Shown here: positions 46,529 to 54,690 of the stretch, piece after piece
How the letters are laid out: each line of letters opens with the position of its first letter
Position numbering within the stretch: the stretch's first letter is position 1
Assembly (NCBI GenBank): GCA_022566735.1
Contig: JADFIG010000008.1
Coordinates: 58,163 to 122,162 of the forward strand
From: Pseudomonadota bacterium
GTDB lineage: Bacteria > Pseudomonadota > Gammaproteobacteria > Burkholderiales > Burkholderiaceae_C
Reading direction: 5' to 3'
Length of the DNA: 64,000 nt
The notes under the pieces: generated by a model
Seen by the model: only the letters and a program-made list of their open reading frames with translations
What the model was told of the DNA's origin: nothing
Database searches by the model: none
Position numbers and translations under genes: made by a program

Positions 46529-46792
46529 TCAGGCCTTGGGAGCCTGGTGCGCCTGCTGCGACCACTCTGCCGGCGTCAGGGTCTTCATCGACAGGGCGTG
46601 GATCTCAGCCCGCATTCTATCGCCCAGGGCCTGGTAGACGCGCTGGTGGCGCCCCACACGGCCCTTGCCCTCGAACTCCGCAGAGACGATGGTGGCGAAA
46701 AAATGCTGGCCGTCGCCCTCCACTTCCAGGTGGGTGCAAGGCAGGCCGGCGGCGATGTACTGCTGGACTTCGGCGGGCGTGGGGTTGGCCAT
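46529..46792 (-). CDS. BolA/IbaG-family protein
   Basis: An 87-residue protein with HLEVEGDGQHFFATIVSAEF, then GRVGRHQRVYQALGDRMRAE, the class II KH-like BolA fold. BolA proteins pair with monothiol glutaredoxins and influence iron-sulfur handling and the cell envelope. The position just upstream of murA matches the IbaG branch. ATG 46792 is preferred over an upstream ATG. Confidence 0.9.
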   Translation of the reverse strand: MANPTPAEVQQYIAAGLPCTHLEVEGDGQHFFATIVSAEFEGKGRVGRHQRVYQALGDRMRAEIHALSMKTLTPAEWSQQAHQAPKA

Positions 46793-46834
46793 GGGGTGCT
46801 CGACTCGGGTGGACAAAAGAAACAGACGACGGGC

Positions 46835-47608
46835 TCAGTGGCGGATCTTGTAGCCGGTGCGCAGCAGGCGCAGCGCCAGCATGGCCACGGCCAGCGTGAC
46901 GCTCAGCACCACGGCCAGGCTGACCCAGGGGTTGACATCGCTCTGGCCGAAGAAGCCGTGGCGGAACCCGTCGATCAGGTAGAAGAAGGGGTTGAGCCGG
47001 GAGACCTCGTGCCAGAACGGCGGCAGCGAATGCACCGAGTAGAACACGCCCGACAGGAAGGTCATGGGCAGGATGATGAAGTTCTGGAAGGCCGCCATCT
47101 GGTCGAACTTGTCGGCCCACAGGCCGGCGATCAGGCCCAGCGAGCCCAGCAGGCAGCCGCCCAGCACGGCAAAGACGAGCGCCCACAGCGGCTGCGCGAA
47201 CTGTGGTGCGGCGAACCACACCGTGGCCAGCCACACGCCCGCACCCACCATCAGCCCGCGCACCAGCGAGCCCCCGACATAGGCCACGAACCACGCGCGG
47301 TGAGACAGCGGCGTCAGCAGCACGAACACGAGGTTGCCGGTGATCTTGCTCTGGATGAGCGAGGACGAGCTGTTGGCAAAGGCGTTCTGCAGCAGCGACA
47401 TCATCACCAGGCCGGGCACCAGGAACTGGGTGTAGCCCACGCCCTTGTAGACCTGGACGTGGTCTTCCAGCACGTGGCCGAAGATGAGCAGGTAGAGCAC
47501 GGCCGTCAGCACCGGCGCACCGATGGTCTGGAAAGCCACCTTCCAGAACCGCAGCACCTCTTTGACGAACAGCGGGCGCGCGCCCTGCAGCGAAGACAGC
47601 CAGCTCAT
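46835..47608 (-). CDS. ABC-2 type transporter permease (YadH-like)
   Basis: A 257-residue inner-membrane protein with six predicted helices. FVPGLVMMSLLQNAFANSSS-like sequence, FLSGVFYSVHSLPPFW and NPFFYLIDGFRHGFFG are typical of ABC-2 exporters of the YadH/NodJ kind. It overlaps the ATPase gene by four bases. Substrate unknown. Confidence 0.92.
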   Translation of the reverse strand: MSWLSSLQGARPLFVKEVLRFWKVAFQTIGAPVLTAVLYLLIFGHVLEDHVQVYKGVGYTQFLVPGLVMMSLLQNAFANSSSSLIQSKITGNLVFVLLTPLSHRAWFVAYVGGSLVRGLMVGAGVWLATVWFAAPQFAQPLWALVFAVLGGCLLGSLGLIAGLWADKFDQMAAFQNFIILPMTFLSGVFYSVHSLPPFWHEVSRLNPFFYLIDGFRHGFFGQSDVNPWVSLAVVLSVTLAVAMLALRLLRTGYKIRH

Positions 47609-48570
47609 GCCACCACCCCCTGGCCTGCGGCGCCCTCACCTGCCGCCACGGCAGGCGGCGGTGGCGTCAGGCGCCCCTGCATGATGGCCAGGAAGACGTC
47701 TTCCAGGTCGGCGCGGCCCATCTCCAGGTCCTCGATGTGGCAGCCGGCCAGGCGCAGCGCGGCCAGGGTCTGCTCGACCTCCACGGCATCGCGCGCCGGC
47801 AACTGCACGATGCGCCCGGTGACGCGGGCCCGCGCAGCCAGCTCGGGCGGCAGGGCCGCGTCGGTCTTGAAGCGCAGCATGGTCGAGGCCGTGCCCGCCA
47901 GCAAAGCGGAGGTGCGGTCCAGCGCCACCAGCTGCCCCTGCTTGAGCATGCCGATGCGGTGGCACAGGGCCTCGGCCTCTTCCAGGTAGTGGGTGGTCAG
48001 CAGCACGGTGTGGCCGTCCTTGTTGAGCTTGGCGATGAACTGCCACAGCGTCTGGCGCAACTCCACGTCCACGCCGGCGGTGGGTTCGTCCAGCACGATG
48101 ACGGGCGGGCGGTGCACCAGGGCCTGGGCCACCAGCACGCGCCGCTTCATGCCGCCGGAGAGCTGGCGCATGTTGGCCTCGGCCTTGTCGGACAGGCCCA
48201 GGTGGGTCAGCAGTTCGTCGATCCAGTCGTCGTTGCGGCGCAGGCCGAAATAGGCGCTCTGGATGCGCAGGGTCTCGCGCACCGAGAAGAACGGGTCGAA
48301 CACCAACTCCTGCGGCACCACGCCCAGGGCGCGGCGGGCGGCGGCGTAGTCGCTCACCACATCGTGGCCCTGCACCGTGATGCGGCCCGACGTGGCGCGG
48401 CTCAAGCCCGCCAGGATGCTGATGAGGGTGGTTTTGCCCGCGCCGTTGGGGCCGAGCAGGCCGAAGAACTCGCCGGGGGCGATGTCGAAGCTCACGCCCT
48501 GCAGGGCGCGGACCTCGCGGCCGCCGGAGGCGAAGGTCTTGGTGACCTGGTGGAATGAGACTGCGTTCAT
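47605..48570 (-). CDS. ABC transporter ATP-binding protein (YadG-like)
   Basis: A 321-residue ATPase with Walker A GPNGAGKTTLIS, signature RQLSGGMKRRVLVAQALVHR and Walker B VIVLDEPTAGVD. The C-terminal ~90 residues form a domain common in YadG-like subunits. With the permease it makes an exporter of unknown substrate. First gene of the minus-strand run leading to bolA, murA and the his genes. Confidence 0.93.
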   Translation of the reverse strand: MNAVSFHQVTKTFASGGREVRALQGVSFDIAPGEFFGLLGPNGAGKTTLISILAGLSRATSGRITVQGHDVVSDYAAARRALGVVPQELVFDPFFSVRETLRIQSAYFGLRRNDDWIDELLTHLGLSDKAEANMRQLSGGMKRRVLVAQALVHRPPVIVLDEPTAGVDVELRQTLWQFIAKLNKDGHTVLLTTHYLEEAEALCHRIGMLKQGQLVALDRTSALLAGTASTMLRFKTDAALPPELAARARVTGRIVQLPARDAVEVEQTLAALRLAGCHIEDLEMGRADLEDVFLAIMQGRLTPPPPAVAAGEGAAGQGVVA

Positions 48571-48733
48571 GGAGCCCAGAATTCTAGAGAGCCGGCCACC
48601 CGCGCGCTGGCCCCAGGTTTTTCAGCCCCTGTTTGGAGGGTCCTGCACAGGCGAACAGCACAGCATCGGGTAGTAACATGCCGCCAACCAAGCACAACAA
48701 CCCCCAAGAACCGCCAACACGGAGACAAGCACC

Positions 48734-48991
48734 ATGTCCGACCTGCAAACCCGCTTCGACCAGGCCCTGGCCGATTCCAAGCTGCTGCCCGCCAAGCCCG
48801 ACAACCAAACCCTGCTGCAGATCTACTCGCTGTTCAAGCAGGGCAGCGTCGGTGACGTCCAGGGCGATCGCCCCGGCTTCACCGATTTCGTCGGCCGCGC
48901 CAAATACGACGCCTGGGCCGCCCTCAAGGGCCAGACCCAGGACACGGCCAAGCAGGCCTATGTCGACCTGATCGAGTCGCTGAAGCAGTGA
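48734..48991 (+). CDS. Acyl-CoA-binding protein
   Basis: An 85-residue four-helix protein of normal length. QTLLQIYSLFKQGSVGDVQG, then KYDAWAALKGQTQDTAKQAY, contains the Tyr, Lys and Trp positions that hold the acyl-CoA. It buffers long-chain acyl-CoA esters in the cytoplasm. It lies beside a PHA-system protein on the opposite strand. Confidence 0.95.
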   Translation: MSDLQTRFDQALADSKLLPAKPDNQTLLQIYSLFKQGSVGDVQGDRPGFTDFVGRAKYDAWAALKGQTQDTAKQAYVDLIESLKQ

Positions 48992-48999
48992 ACCGGTGA

Positions 49000-49317
49000 T
49001 CAGGCCTGGCCCTGGGCCTTGCCCTCGGCCCGGTCGATGATGCGGCCCAGGCTCTTGGCCACTTCGGCCTCGATCATGGGCTTGAGCGCGGACATCATCA
49101 TGCCGAGCTTGATCTTGAGGTCGAACTCGGTGCCGGTCACGAGCATGGTGCCCTTGACGCCCATGCGCTCGAACGTGATGGTGTCCTGATCGGCGCCTTG
49201 CTGGCAATGGCAGCTCAGGCCGAGCTTGGCCGCCGAGGTGTCCACCCACTTCTGGGCCAGCTCGCGGGCCTTCTCCAGGCCCAGGGTGTGCGATTGTTGG
49301 AACGTCACGTCGCTCAC
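49000..49317 (-). CDS. Polyhydroxyalkanoic-acid system family protein
   Basis: A 105-residue protein starting at GTG 49317 behind AAGGAG. FQQSHTLGLEKARELAQKWV and the later GTEFDLKIKLGMMMSALKPM, then IEAEVAK, match the small family annotated as polyhydroxyalkanoic-acid system proteins in proteobacteria. Exact role unknown. It converges with the acyl-CoA-binding gene, only eight bases apart. Confidence 0.8.
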   Translation of the reverse strand: MSDVTFQQSHTLGLEKARELAQKWVDTSAAKLGLSCHCQQGADQDTITFERMGVKGTMLVTGTEFDLKIKLGMMMSALKPMIEAEVAKSLGRIIDRAEGKAQGQA

Positions 49318-49477
49318 GGCGGTCTCCTTCACTGATGCGGCTGATGCGGTCTTCCCGTGCCGGGCCACGATGCCCGCGGGACCCGAACTGTATACCGGAC
49401 GGGGCCTGTCCACGAGGGTAAGATGAAGTCGCCGCCCATCCTGGCGCAAGTGCATTCCTGACCCGCCCGTCACCACC

Positions 49478-50710
49478 ATGACCGCATCCCACCCCGGTTC
49501 GTCCACCGCGCTGCCCTCCTCCGTCCTGCCGGCACTGCTGGAGGAGGCCGAGGCCATGCGGGTCATCCGGCGCGACATCCACGCCCACCCCGAGCTGTGC
49601 TTCGAAGAGGAGCGCACCTCCGAGCTGGTGGCGCGCACGCTGGCCTCCTTCGGCATCGAGGTGCACCGCGGCCTGGGCAAGACCGGGGTGGTGGGCGTGG
49701 TGCGTGGCAAGCTCCCGGGCCCGCGCGCCATCGGCCTGCGCGCCGACATGGACGCCCTGCCCATGACGGAGCACAACACCTTCGCCCACGCCAGCCGCCA
49801 CCACGGCAAGATGCACGCCTGCGGCCATGACGGCCATGTGGCCATGCTGCTGGCCGCGGCCCAGCATCTGGCCGGACACCGCGACTTCGCCGGCACGGTC
49901 TACCTGGTGTTCCAGCCGGCCGAAGAAGGCGGCGGCGGTGCGCGCGAGATGGTCCGCGACGGCCTCTTCGAGCGCTTCCCCATGGACGCCATCTTCGGCA
50001 TGCACAACTGGCCGGGCATGCCCGCGGGCAGCTTTGCCGTGCGCAACGGGCCCTGCTTTGCCTCCAGCAACGAGTTCTGCATCACCGTGCGCGGCAAGGG
50101 CTGCCACGGCGCCATGCCGCACCTGGGCATCGACCCCGTGCCGGTGGCCTGCCAGCTCGTGCAGGCCTTCCAGACCATCCTGACGCGCAATGTGCGGCCG
50201 GTGGAAACCGGCGTCATCTCGGTGACCATGATCCAGGCCGGCGAGGCCACCAACGTCATCCCCGAGTCGGTGGTCATGCAGGGCACGGTGCGCACCTTCA
50301 CCACCGAGGTGCTGGACCTGATCGAAAACCGCATGCGCGAGATCACCCAGCAGCTGTGCGCCGCCTTCGGTGCCGAGGCCGACTTCGAGTTCAGCCGCAA
50401 CTACCCACCCACCGTCAACCACACGGCCGAGGCCGAATTCGTGCGCGAGGTGATGTGCGAACTGGTCGGCGAGGCGATGGTGCAGGAGTTCGAGCCCACC
50501 ATGGGCGCGGAAGACTTCAGCTACTTCCTGCAGGCCAAGCCGGGCGCCTACTTCGTCATCGGCAATGGCGACGGCACACACCGCGAAGGCGGCCACGGAC
50601 TGGGCCCCTGCACGCTGCACAACCCCAGCTACGACTTCAACGACACGCTGATCCCGCTGGGCGCCACGCTGTGGGTCAAGCTGGTGGAACGCTGGCTGGC
50701 GCGGGCCTGA
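49478..50710 (+). CDS. M20-family amidohydrolase (hippurate hydrolase/IAA-amino acid hydrolase type)
   Basis: A 410-residue zinc peptidase-fold enzyme. RRDIHAHPELCFEEERT is the first signature, metal ligands are in MHACGHDGHVAMLL, QPAEEGGGGA and MGAEDFSYFLQ, and the lid domain carries RGKGCHGAMPH. It hydrolyses N-acyl amino acids; the exact substrate cannot be told from sequence. Full length. It converges with the RNA ligase gene, 26 bases away. Confidence 0.93.
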   Translation: MTASHPGSSTALPSSVLPALLEEAEAMRVIRRDIHAHPELCFEEERTSELVARTLASFGIEVHRGLGKTGVVGVVRGKLPGPRAIGLRADMDALPMTEHNTFAHASRHHGKMHACGHDGHVAMLLAAAQHLAGHRDFAGTVYLVFQPAEEGGGGAREMVRDGLFERFPMDAIFGMHNWPGMPAGSFAVRNGPCFASSNEFCITVRGKGCHGAMPHLGIDPVPVACQLVQAFQTILTRNVRPVETGVISVTMIQAGEATNVIPESVVMQGTVRTFTTEVLDLIENRMREITQQLCAAFGAEADFEFSRNYPPTVNHTAEAEFVREVMCELVGEAMVQEFEPTMGAEDFSYFLQAKPGAYFVIGNGDGTHREGGHGLGPCTLHNPSYDFNDTLIPLGATLWVKLVERWLARA

Positions 50711-50736
50711 TCGGCTTTGGGATCAGGCGCCGCCGA

Positions 50737-51420
50737 TCACTCCCAGCTGATGCGGTTCCACTGCAGGGCGCGACTGCGCCAGTGCTCCTCGATGCTCTGC
50801 ACGAAGTCAGGCCGGACGAGCTTGGCGCGCTGCAGCAACCAGTCGGCGTCTTCGTGGCGCACCACCACGCCTTCGAGCGAGCCTTCGCGGTAATGGCTGC
50901 GGTGGTTCTGCACCCACTCGGTCAATTCGGGCAAGCTGGTCTGGCCTGAGCTCACGCGCGGCACCTCGCGCAGGCCCAGCCTGGTGGCGAGTTCGTGGCG
51001 GCGGCAGGTGCTCCAGAAGCGCTGCTCGGTGCGGTCGAAGACATCGAAGGCCAGGAACCAGTCGGGCAAGGTGTCGTAGTCCAGCGAGTGCTGGGCGGCG
51101 CACCACTCACCGAACAGCATCAGGGTGTCGCCCAGGGCGTCGAACAGGTCCCCCTCGCGCACGGCCAGCCACTCGTCGAGCCGGGCAAACTGGCCGCCGT
51201 AGGGCTTGTTGAGGTACTGGCCGCGGTTCTGCACGTGCAGCACGCCTTCGCTGGAAAACGAGATGCCCATGTTGGCGCCGTCGAGCTTTTCCTCGACGAC
51301 CAGGGGGTGGGCCAGCAGGGCCCGGGCTTCTTCGGGCGACAGCACCTTGTCGTCGCGCGGCGTGCCGCTGGCCAGCCAGGCCAGGTGCGGGGTGTGGGGG
51401 AAGCGGAAGAACTCGTTCAT
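50737..51420 (-). CDS. RNA ligase family protein
   Basis: A 227-residue minimal nucleotidyltransferase. Motif I is VVEEKLDGANMG with the AMP-accepting K45, motif III-like GEWCAAQH, motif IV SLEGVVVRHED and motif V LLQRAKLVRPDF. This set matches the Rnl2-like RNA ligase fold (PF09414-type), which seals RNA nicks with ATP. No extra domain is attached. It lies 43 bases after a PIN-domain gene on the same strand, suggesting one transcript that encodes an RNA-cutting and an RNA-joining protein. Confidence 0.85.
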   Translation of the reverse strand: MNEFFRFPHTPHLAWLASGTPRDDKVLSPEEARALLAHPLVVEEKLDGANMGISFSSEGVLHVQNRGQYLNKPYGGQFARLDEWLAVREGDLFDALGDTLMLFGEWCAAQHSLDYDTLPDWFLAFDVFDRTEQRFWSTCRRHELATRLGLREVPRVSSGQTSLPELTEWVQNHRSHYREGSLEGVVVRHEDADWLLQRAKLVRPDFVQSIEEHWRSRALQWNRISWE

Positions 51421-51463
51421 GGCGCAGGCTCCTGGGGCGACAGCGGTTCGGCGGCGCAGCGCA

Positions 51464-52051
51464 TCAGCGACCGAACTTGTGGAGGTGGAACTGGCGGACG
51501 TCGCCGCCGCAGAGGAACCGCACGTCGATGCCGAACTCCGCCAGGCAGGGCGCCCAGTCCATCCACTTGGAGTCGGCCGCCTGCAGGATGGGCGGGTGCG
51601 CCGGGTGCGTGCAGGCCACGGCGATGAACTTGCGGTCGGCGCGGTCGAAGTCCCACAGGCGTTCGGCGTGCGGGAAGTGCTGGTAACCCCACACCGGCTC
51701 GGGCTGCAGGGCAACCCGCTCGCAGCGGACTGGGTCGTTGACGTGGTGCAGGGCCCAACGCACGAAGGCATCGCCCGCGCCCTGTCCGGCTTCGGGGTCG
51801 GTCTTGTGGCGGTACTCGTGCAGGATCTCGAAGCCCTCGTCCAGCACGATGCGCCCGCGCGCCATGAGGGCCTCCAGCCAGGCCTGGCAGGTCTGCACAC
51901 AGGTCTCGGACACGCCCGGGTGCTGGCCGTTGGCCACGAGGATGACGTTGGTGTCGACCACGCAGGCATCCAGTTGCTGCGGAGGTGGCAGCAGCTGGCC
52001 GGCAGCGGCACAGGCGTTCGGCGAGGTCGGCATCGTGTCGGCAGGCGTCAT
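51464..52051 (-). CDS. PIN-domain protein, likely ribonuclease
   Basis: A 195-residue protein. CVVDTNVILVANG is the N-terminal PIN motif with the first catalytic Asp. Further acidic residues in VLDEGFEILHEYRHKTD, then LWDFDRADRKFIAVACTH near the C-terminus, fit the four-acid metal site of PIN ribonucleases. The domain spans most of the chain. ATG 52051 or 52033 may be the start. Unlike VapC toxins (~130 aa) it is longer and has no small antitoxin upstream; its partner downstream is an RNA ligase. Confidence 0.8.
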   Translation of the reverse strand: MTPADTMPTSPNACAAAGQLLPPPQQLDACVVDTNVILVANGQHPGVSETCVQTCQAWLEALMARGRIVLDEGFEILHEYRHKTDPEAGQGAGDAFVRWALHHVNDPVRCERVALQPEPVWGYQHFPHAERLWDFDRADRKFIAVACTHPAHPPILQAADSKWMDWAPCLAEFGIDVRFLCGGDVRQFHLHKFGR

Positions 52052-52111
52052 CCCCGCATTCTGCCTTGCGTCCCGCGGGGCCAGGCCACGGCGCAGGTAT
52101 CCTTGGGCCCC

Positions 52112-53890
52112 ATGTACGCCGCGTATTTCGGACTCAAGCAGGCGCCGTTCTCGATCGCGCCCGACCCGCGCTATCTGTTCATGAGCGAGCGCCACCGCGA
52201 AGCGCTGGCCCACCTGCTGTATGGCGTGGGCGGCGGGGGCGGCTTCGTGCTGCTCACTGGCGAGATCGGCGCGGGCAAGACCACCGTGTGCCGCTGCTTC
52301 CTGGAGCAGATCCCGCGGCGCTGCAACGTGGCCTACATCTTCAACCCCAAGCTGAATGCGGCGGAGTTGCTGCAGGCCATCTGCGACGAGTTCCGCATCC
52401 CCGTGCAGCCTGACGCCAGCGGGCAGGCATCGATGAAGGCGCGCGTCGATGCGCTCAACGAGTACCTGCTCAAGACGCACGCTGTGGGGCAGAACAACGT
52501 CCTCATCATCGACGAGGCGCAGAACCTCTCGCCCGAGGTGCTGGAGCAGTTGCGCCTGCTGACCAACCTGGAAACCAGCGAGCGCAAGCTGCTGCAGATC
52601 ATCCTGATCGGCCAGCCCGAGTTGCGCCAGATGCTGGCCCAGCCGGAGCTGGAGCAACTCGCGCAGCGCGTCATCGCGCGCTTCCACCTCGATGCCCTCT
52701 CGGAAGGCGAGACCTCACAGTACATCCAGCACCGCCTGAGCACCGCCGGATTGCGGCGCGGCACGCTGTTCGACAGCAAGGCCCTGCGGCGCATCCACCA
52801 CATCACCAAAGGCGTGCCCAGGCGCATCAACCTGCTGTGCGACCGCGCCCTGCTGGGCGCCTTCGCCGAGGGCAAGGCGCGGGTGGACCGCCACATCGTG
52901 GACAAGGCCGCAGCCGAGGTCTTCGAGGGCCAGCACCTCGCCAGCGCATCCTCGACCGCCGACGCCTCCACGGCAGGCGGCCAAGCGGGAGCCAGCACCG
53001 CGCTGCCCGGATCAGGCTGGCCTCGCTGGGCCTGGGCCGGCCTGGGCTTCAGCCTCGTGTTGAGTGTGGCCGGGCTGGTGGTGGCCATCCAGCGCCCCAG
53101 CGCCACGCCCTCCGCACAGGTCAGCGCACAGGTCGGTGCACAGCAGGCCCGCGGCGCGCCAGGCGCCGACCCGGCCAGCGCAACGGCCAGCGCCACGACC
53201 CGCTCTGCGGGCAAGCACAAGGCCTTGCCTCAGGGAGCCACCTGGGCCTTGAGCGCCGCCTCGGCCGCAGCCGCGCAGCAACTCAGCCCGCAGGAGCTGA
53301 TGCAGCGCACCGCGACCGAGGAGGCCCCCGCCTGGCGGGAGTTGGCCCAGCTGTGGCAAGTCAACCTCGGCACGGGCGACCCCTGCGCGCAAGCCCGCCG
53401 CCAGGCGCTGGTGTGCTTCCGTGCCAGTGGCGGCCTGGCGCTGCTGATGCAACTCGACCGCCCTGCCCTGCTGACCTTGCAGGACGAACAGGGCCACACC
53501 CGCCATGCGGTGCTGACCTTGCTCGACACCCGCCAGGCCTGGCTGCAGGTCGGTGACGGCACGGTGCGCTTGCCGTTGAGCGCGCTGTCCAGCGTGTGGC
53601 GCGGCGATTTCGCCACCCTGTGGCGCGCCCCGGAAGGCTTCCGCGGCAAGCTGACCCTGGGCCAGAGCGGCCCGCCGGTGGACTGGCTGGCCGAGCGCCT
53701 GACGCAACTGGACCACGGCCCCGCCGTGCCTGCCCCGGCCCGCCTGGACGCGCCCCTGCAGGCCCGGCTGCAGGCCTTCCAGCTCTCTCAGGGCCTCAAG
53801 CCCGATGGCGTGGCCGGCGCCACCACCTTCATGCTGCTCAACCGCATCAGCGGCGTCCAGGAACCGCGCCTGGTGATGGCCCCCCCCTGA
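52112..53890 (+). CDS. ExeA-like AAA ATPase with peptidoglycan-binding domain
   Basis: A 592-residue protein. MYAAYFGLKQAPFSIAPDPR is the ExeA/GspA start; Walker A is GEIGAGKTT (residues 50-58) and Walker B is NVLIIDEAQNLS. A membrane helix (WAWAGLGFSLVLSVAGLVV) lies near residue 315, followed by a periplasmic part with a C39-like region and a C-terminal peptidoglycan-binding motif (LQAFQLSQGLKPDGVAGATT). With GspB it helps type II secretin assembly through the cell wall. Other type II secretion genes are not in this window. Confidence 0.9.
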   Translation: MYAAYFGLKQAPFSIAPDPRYLFMSERHREALAHLLYGVGGGGGFVLLTGEIGAGKTTVCRCFLEQIPRRCNVAYIFNPKLNAAELLQAICDEFRIPVQPDASGQASMKARVDALNEYLLKTHAVGQNNVLIIDEAQNLSPEVLEQLRLLTNLETSERKLLQIILIGQPELRQMLAQPELEQLAQRVIARFHLDALSEGETSQYIQHRLSTAGLRRGTLFDSKALRRIHHITKGVPRRINLLCDRALLGAFAEGKARVDRHIVDKAAAEVFEGQHLASASSTADASTAGGQAGASTALPGSGWPRWAWAGLGFSLVLSVAGLVVAIQRPSATPSAQVSAQVGAQQARGAPGADPASATASATTRSAGKHKALPQGATWALSAASAAAAQQLSPQELMQRTATEEAPAWRELAQLWQVNLGTGDPCAQARRQALVCFRASGGLALLMQLDRPALLTLQDEQGHTRHAVLTLLDTRQAWLQVGDGTVRLPLSALSSVWRGDFATLWRAPEGFRGKLTLGQSGPPVDWLAERLTQLDHGPAVPAPARLDAPLQARLQAFQLSQGLKPDGVAGATTFMLLNRISGVQEPRLVMAPP

Positions 53891-53907
53891 TCCCCCGAGG
53901 TCCGACC

Positions 53908-54615
53908 ATGTCCTACATCCTGGATGCCTTGAAGAAAGCCGATGCCGAGCGGGAACGCGAAGGCGTGCCCACCTTGCACACCCAGCACGGCGATGCGGGT
54001 GAGGCGCCGCCGCCCGGCCACGGCGCCTCGCCGCGCCTGCCCTGGCTGATGGGGGGCCTGCTGGGTGGCGCGGTGCTGGTGCTGGGCGGCTGGTGGGCGC
54101 TGTCGCCCTCGGAGCCCGCGTCGATCGCGGTCGCTCCGGTGCAGACGCCCTCGCCTTCAGCCCAGGCCCTGCACCCACCGCAGCCCCTGCCGCCCACCGC
54201 GCCGGCTCCCGTGGTCCCCGCGCCCGCCCCCGCCGTGACGCCGCCCCTGGCACCGCCGGCGCACACCCAGGTCGTGCAGGCGCCCCCCGCCCCCCTGCCG
54301 TCGAACACGACGGAACGCAAAGCCAGCCCCCGGGCCGGCGAGGGCAACGCCCTGCACGTCGACGCCTCGCTGCGCGACGCCCCGGTCCGCGTGGTGCCGG
54401 TGGCGGAGTTGCCGGATGACGTGCGCCGCGCATTGCCGGCGCTCAGCATCGGCGGGGCCATGCACTCGGACGTGCCGGCCAACCGCATGCTCATCCTCAA
54501 CGGCGGGGTCTTCCACGAAGGCGACCAGCCCGCGCCGGGGCTGGTGCTTGAGGAAATCAAGCTGAAGTCGGCGGTGTTCCGCTTCAAGGGCCACCGCTAC
54601 AGCGTGGCCTACTGA
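53908..54615 (+). CDS. GspB/ExeB-like secretion partner protein
   Basis: A 235-residue protein 17 bases after exeA. MSYILDALKKADAERERE is the diagnostic N-terminus, followed by a membrane helix (WLMGGLLGGAVLVLGGWWAL), a long Pro/Ala linker, and a C-terminal GspB domain (NRMLILNGGVFHEGDQPAPG, then LVLEEIKLKSAVFRFKGHRY). It works with the ExeA ATPase in the envelope. Confidence 0.92.
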   Translation: MSYILDALKKADAEREREGVPTLHTQHGDAGEAPPPGHGASPRLPWLMGGLLGGAVLVLGGWWALSPSEPASIAVAPVQTPSPSAQALHPPQPLPPTAPAPVVPAPAPAVTPPLAPPAHTQVVQAPPAPLPSNTTERKASPRAGEGNALHVDASLRDAPVRVVPVAELPDDVRRALPALSIGGAMHSDVPANRMLILNGGVFHEGDQPAPGLVLEEIKLKSAVFRFKGHRYSVAY

Positions 54616-54690
54616 CCTGCCGGGCCCGGCGAGCGGGGCAGCGCCCCGCAGCCGCAGCCGCAGCGGCAGCCTCAACAACAGCAGCAGGGC

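Noticed and set aside
51464..52051. Reading the PIN gene as a VapC toxin of a VapBC pair
   Set aside because: The protein is about 60 residues longer than usual VapC and no small antitoxin gene precedes it; the partner is an RNA ligase.
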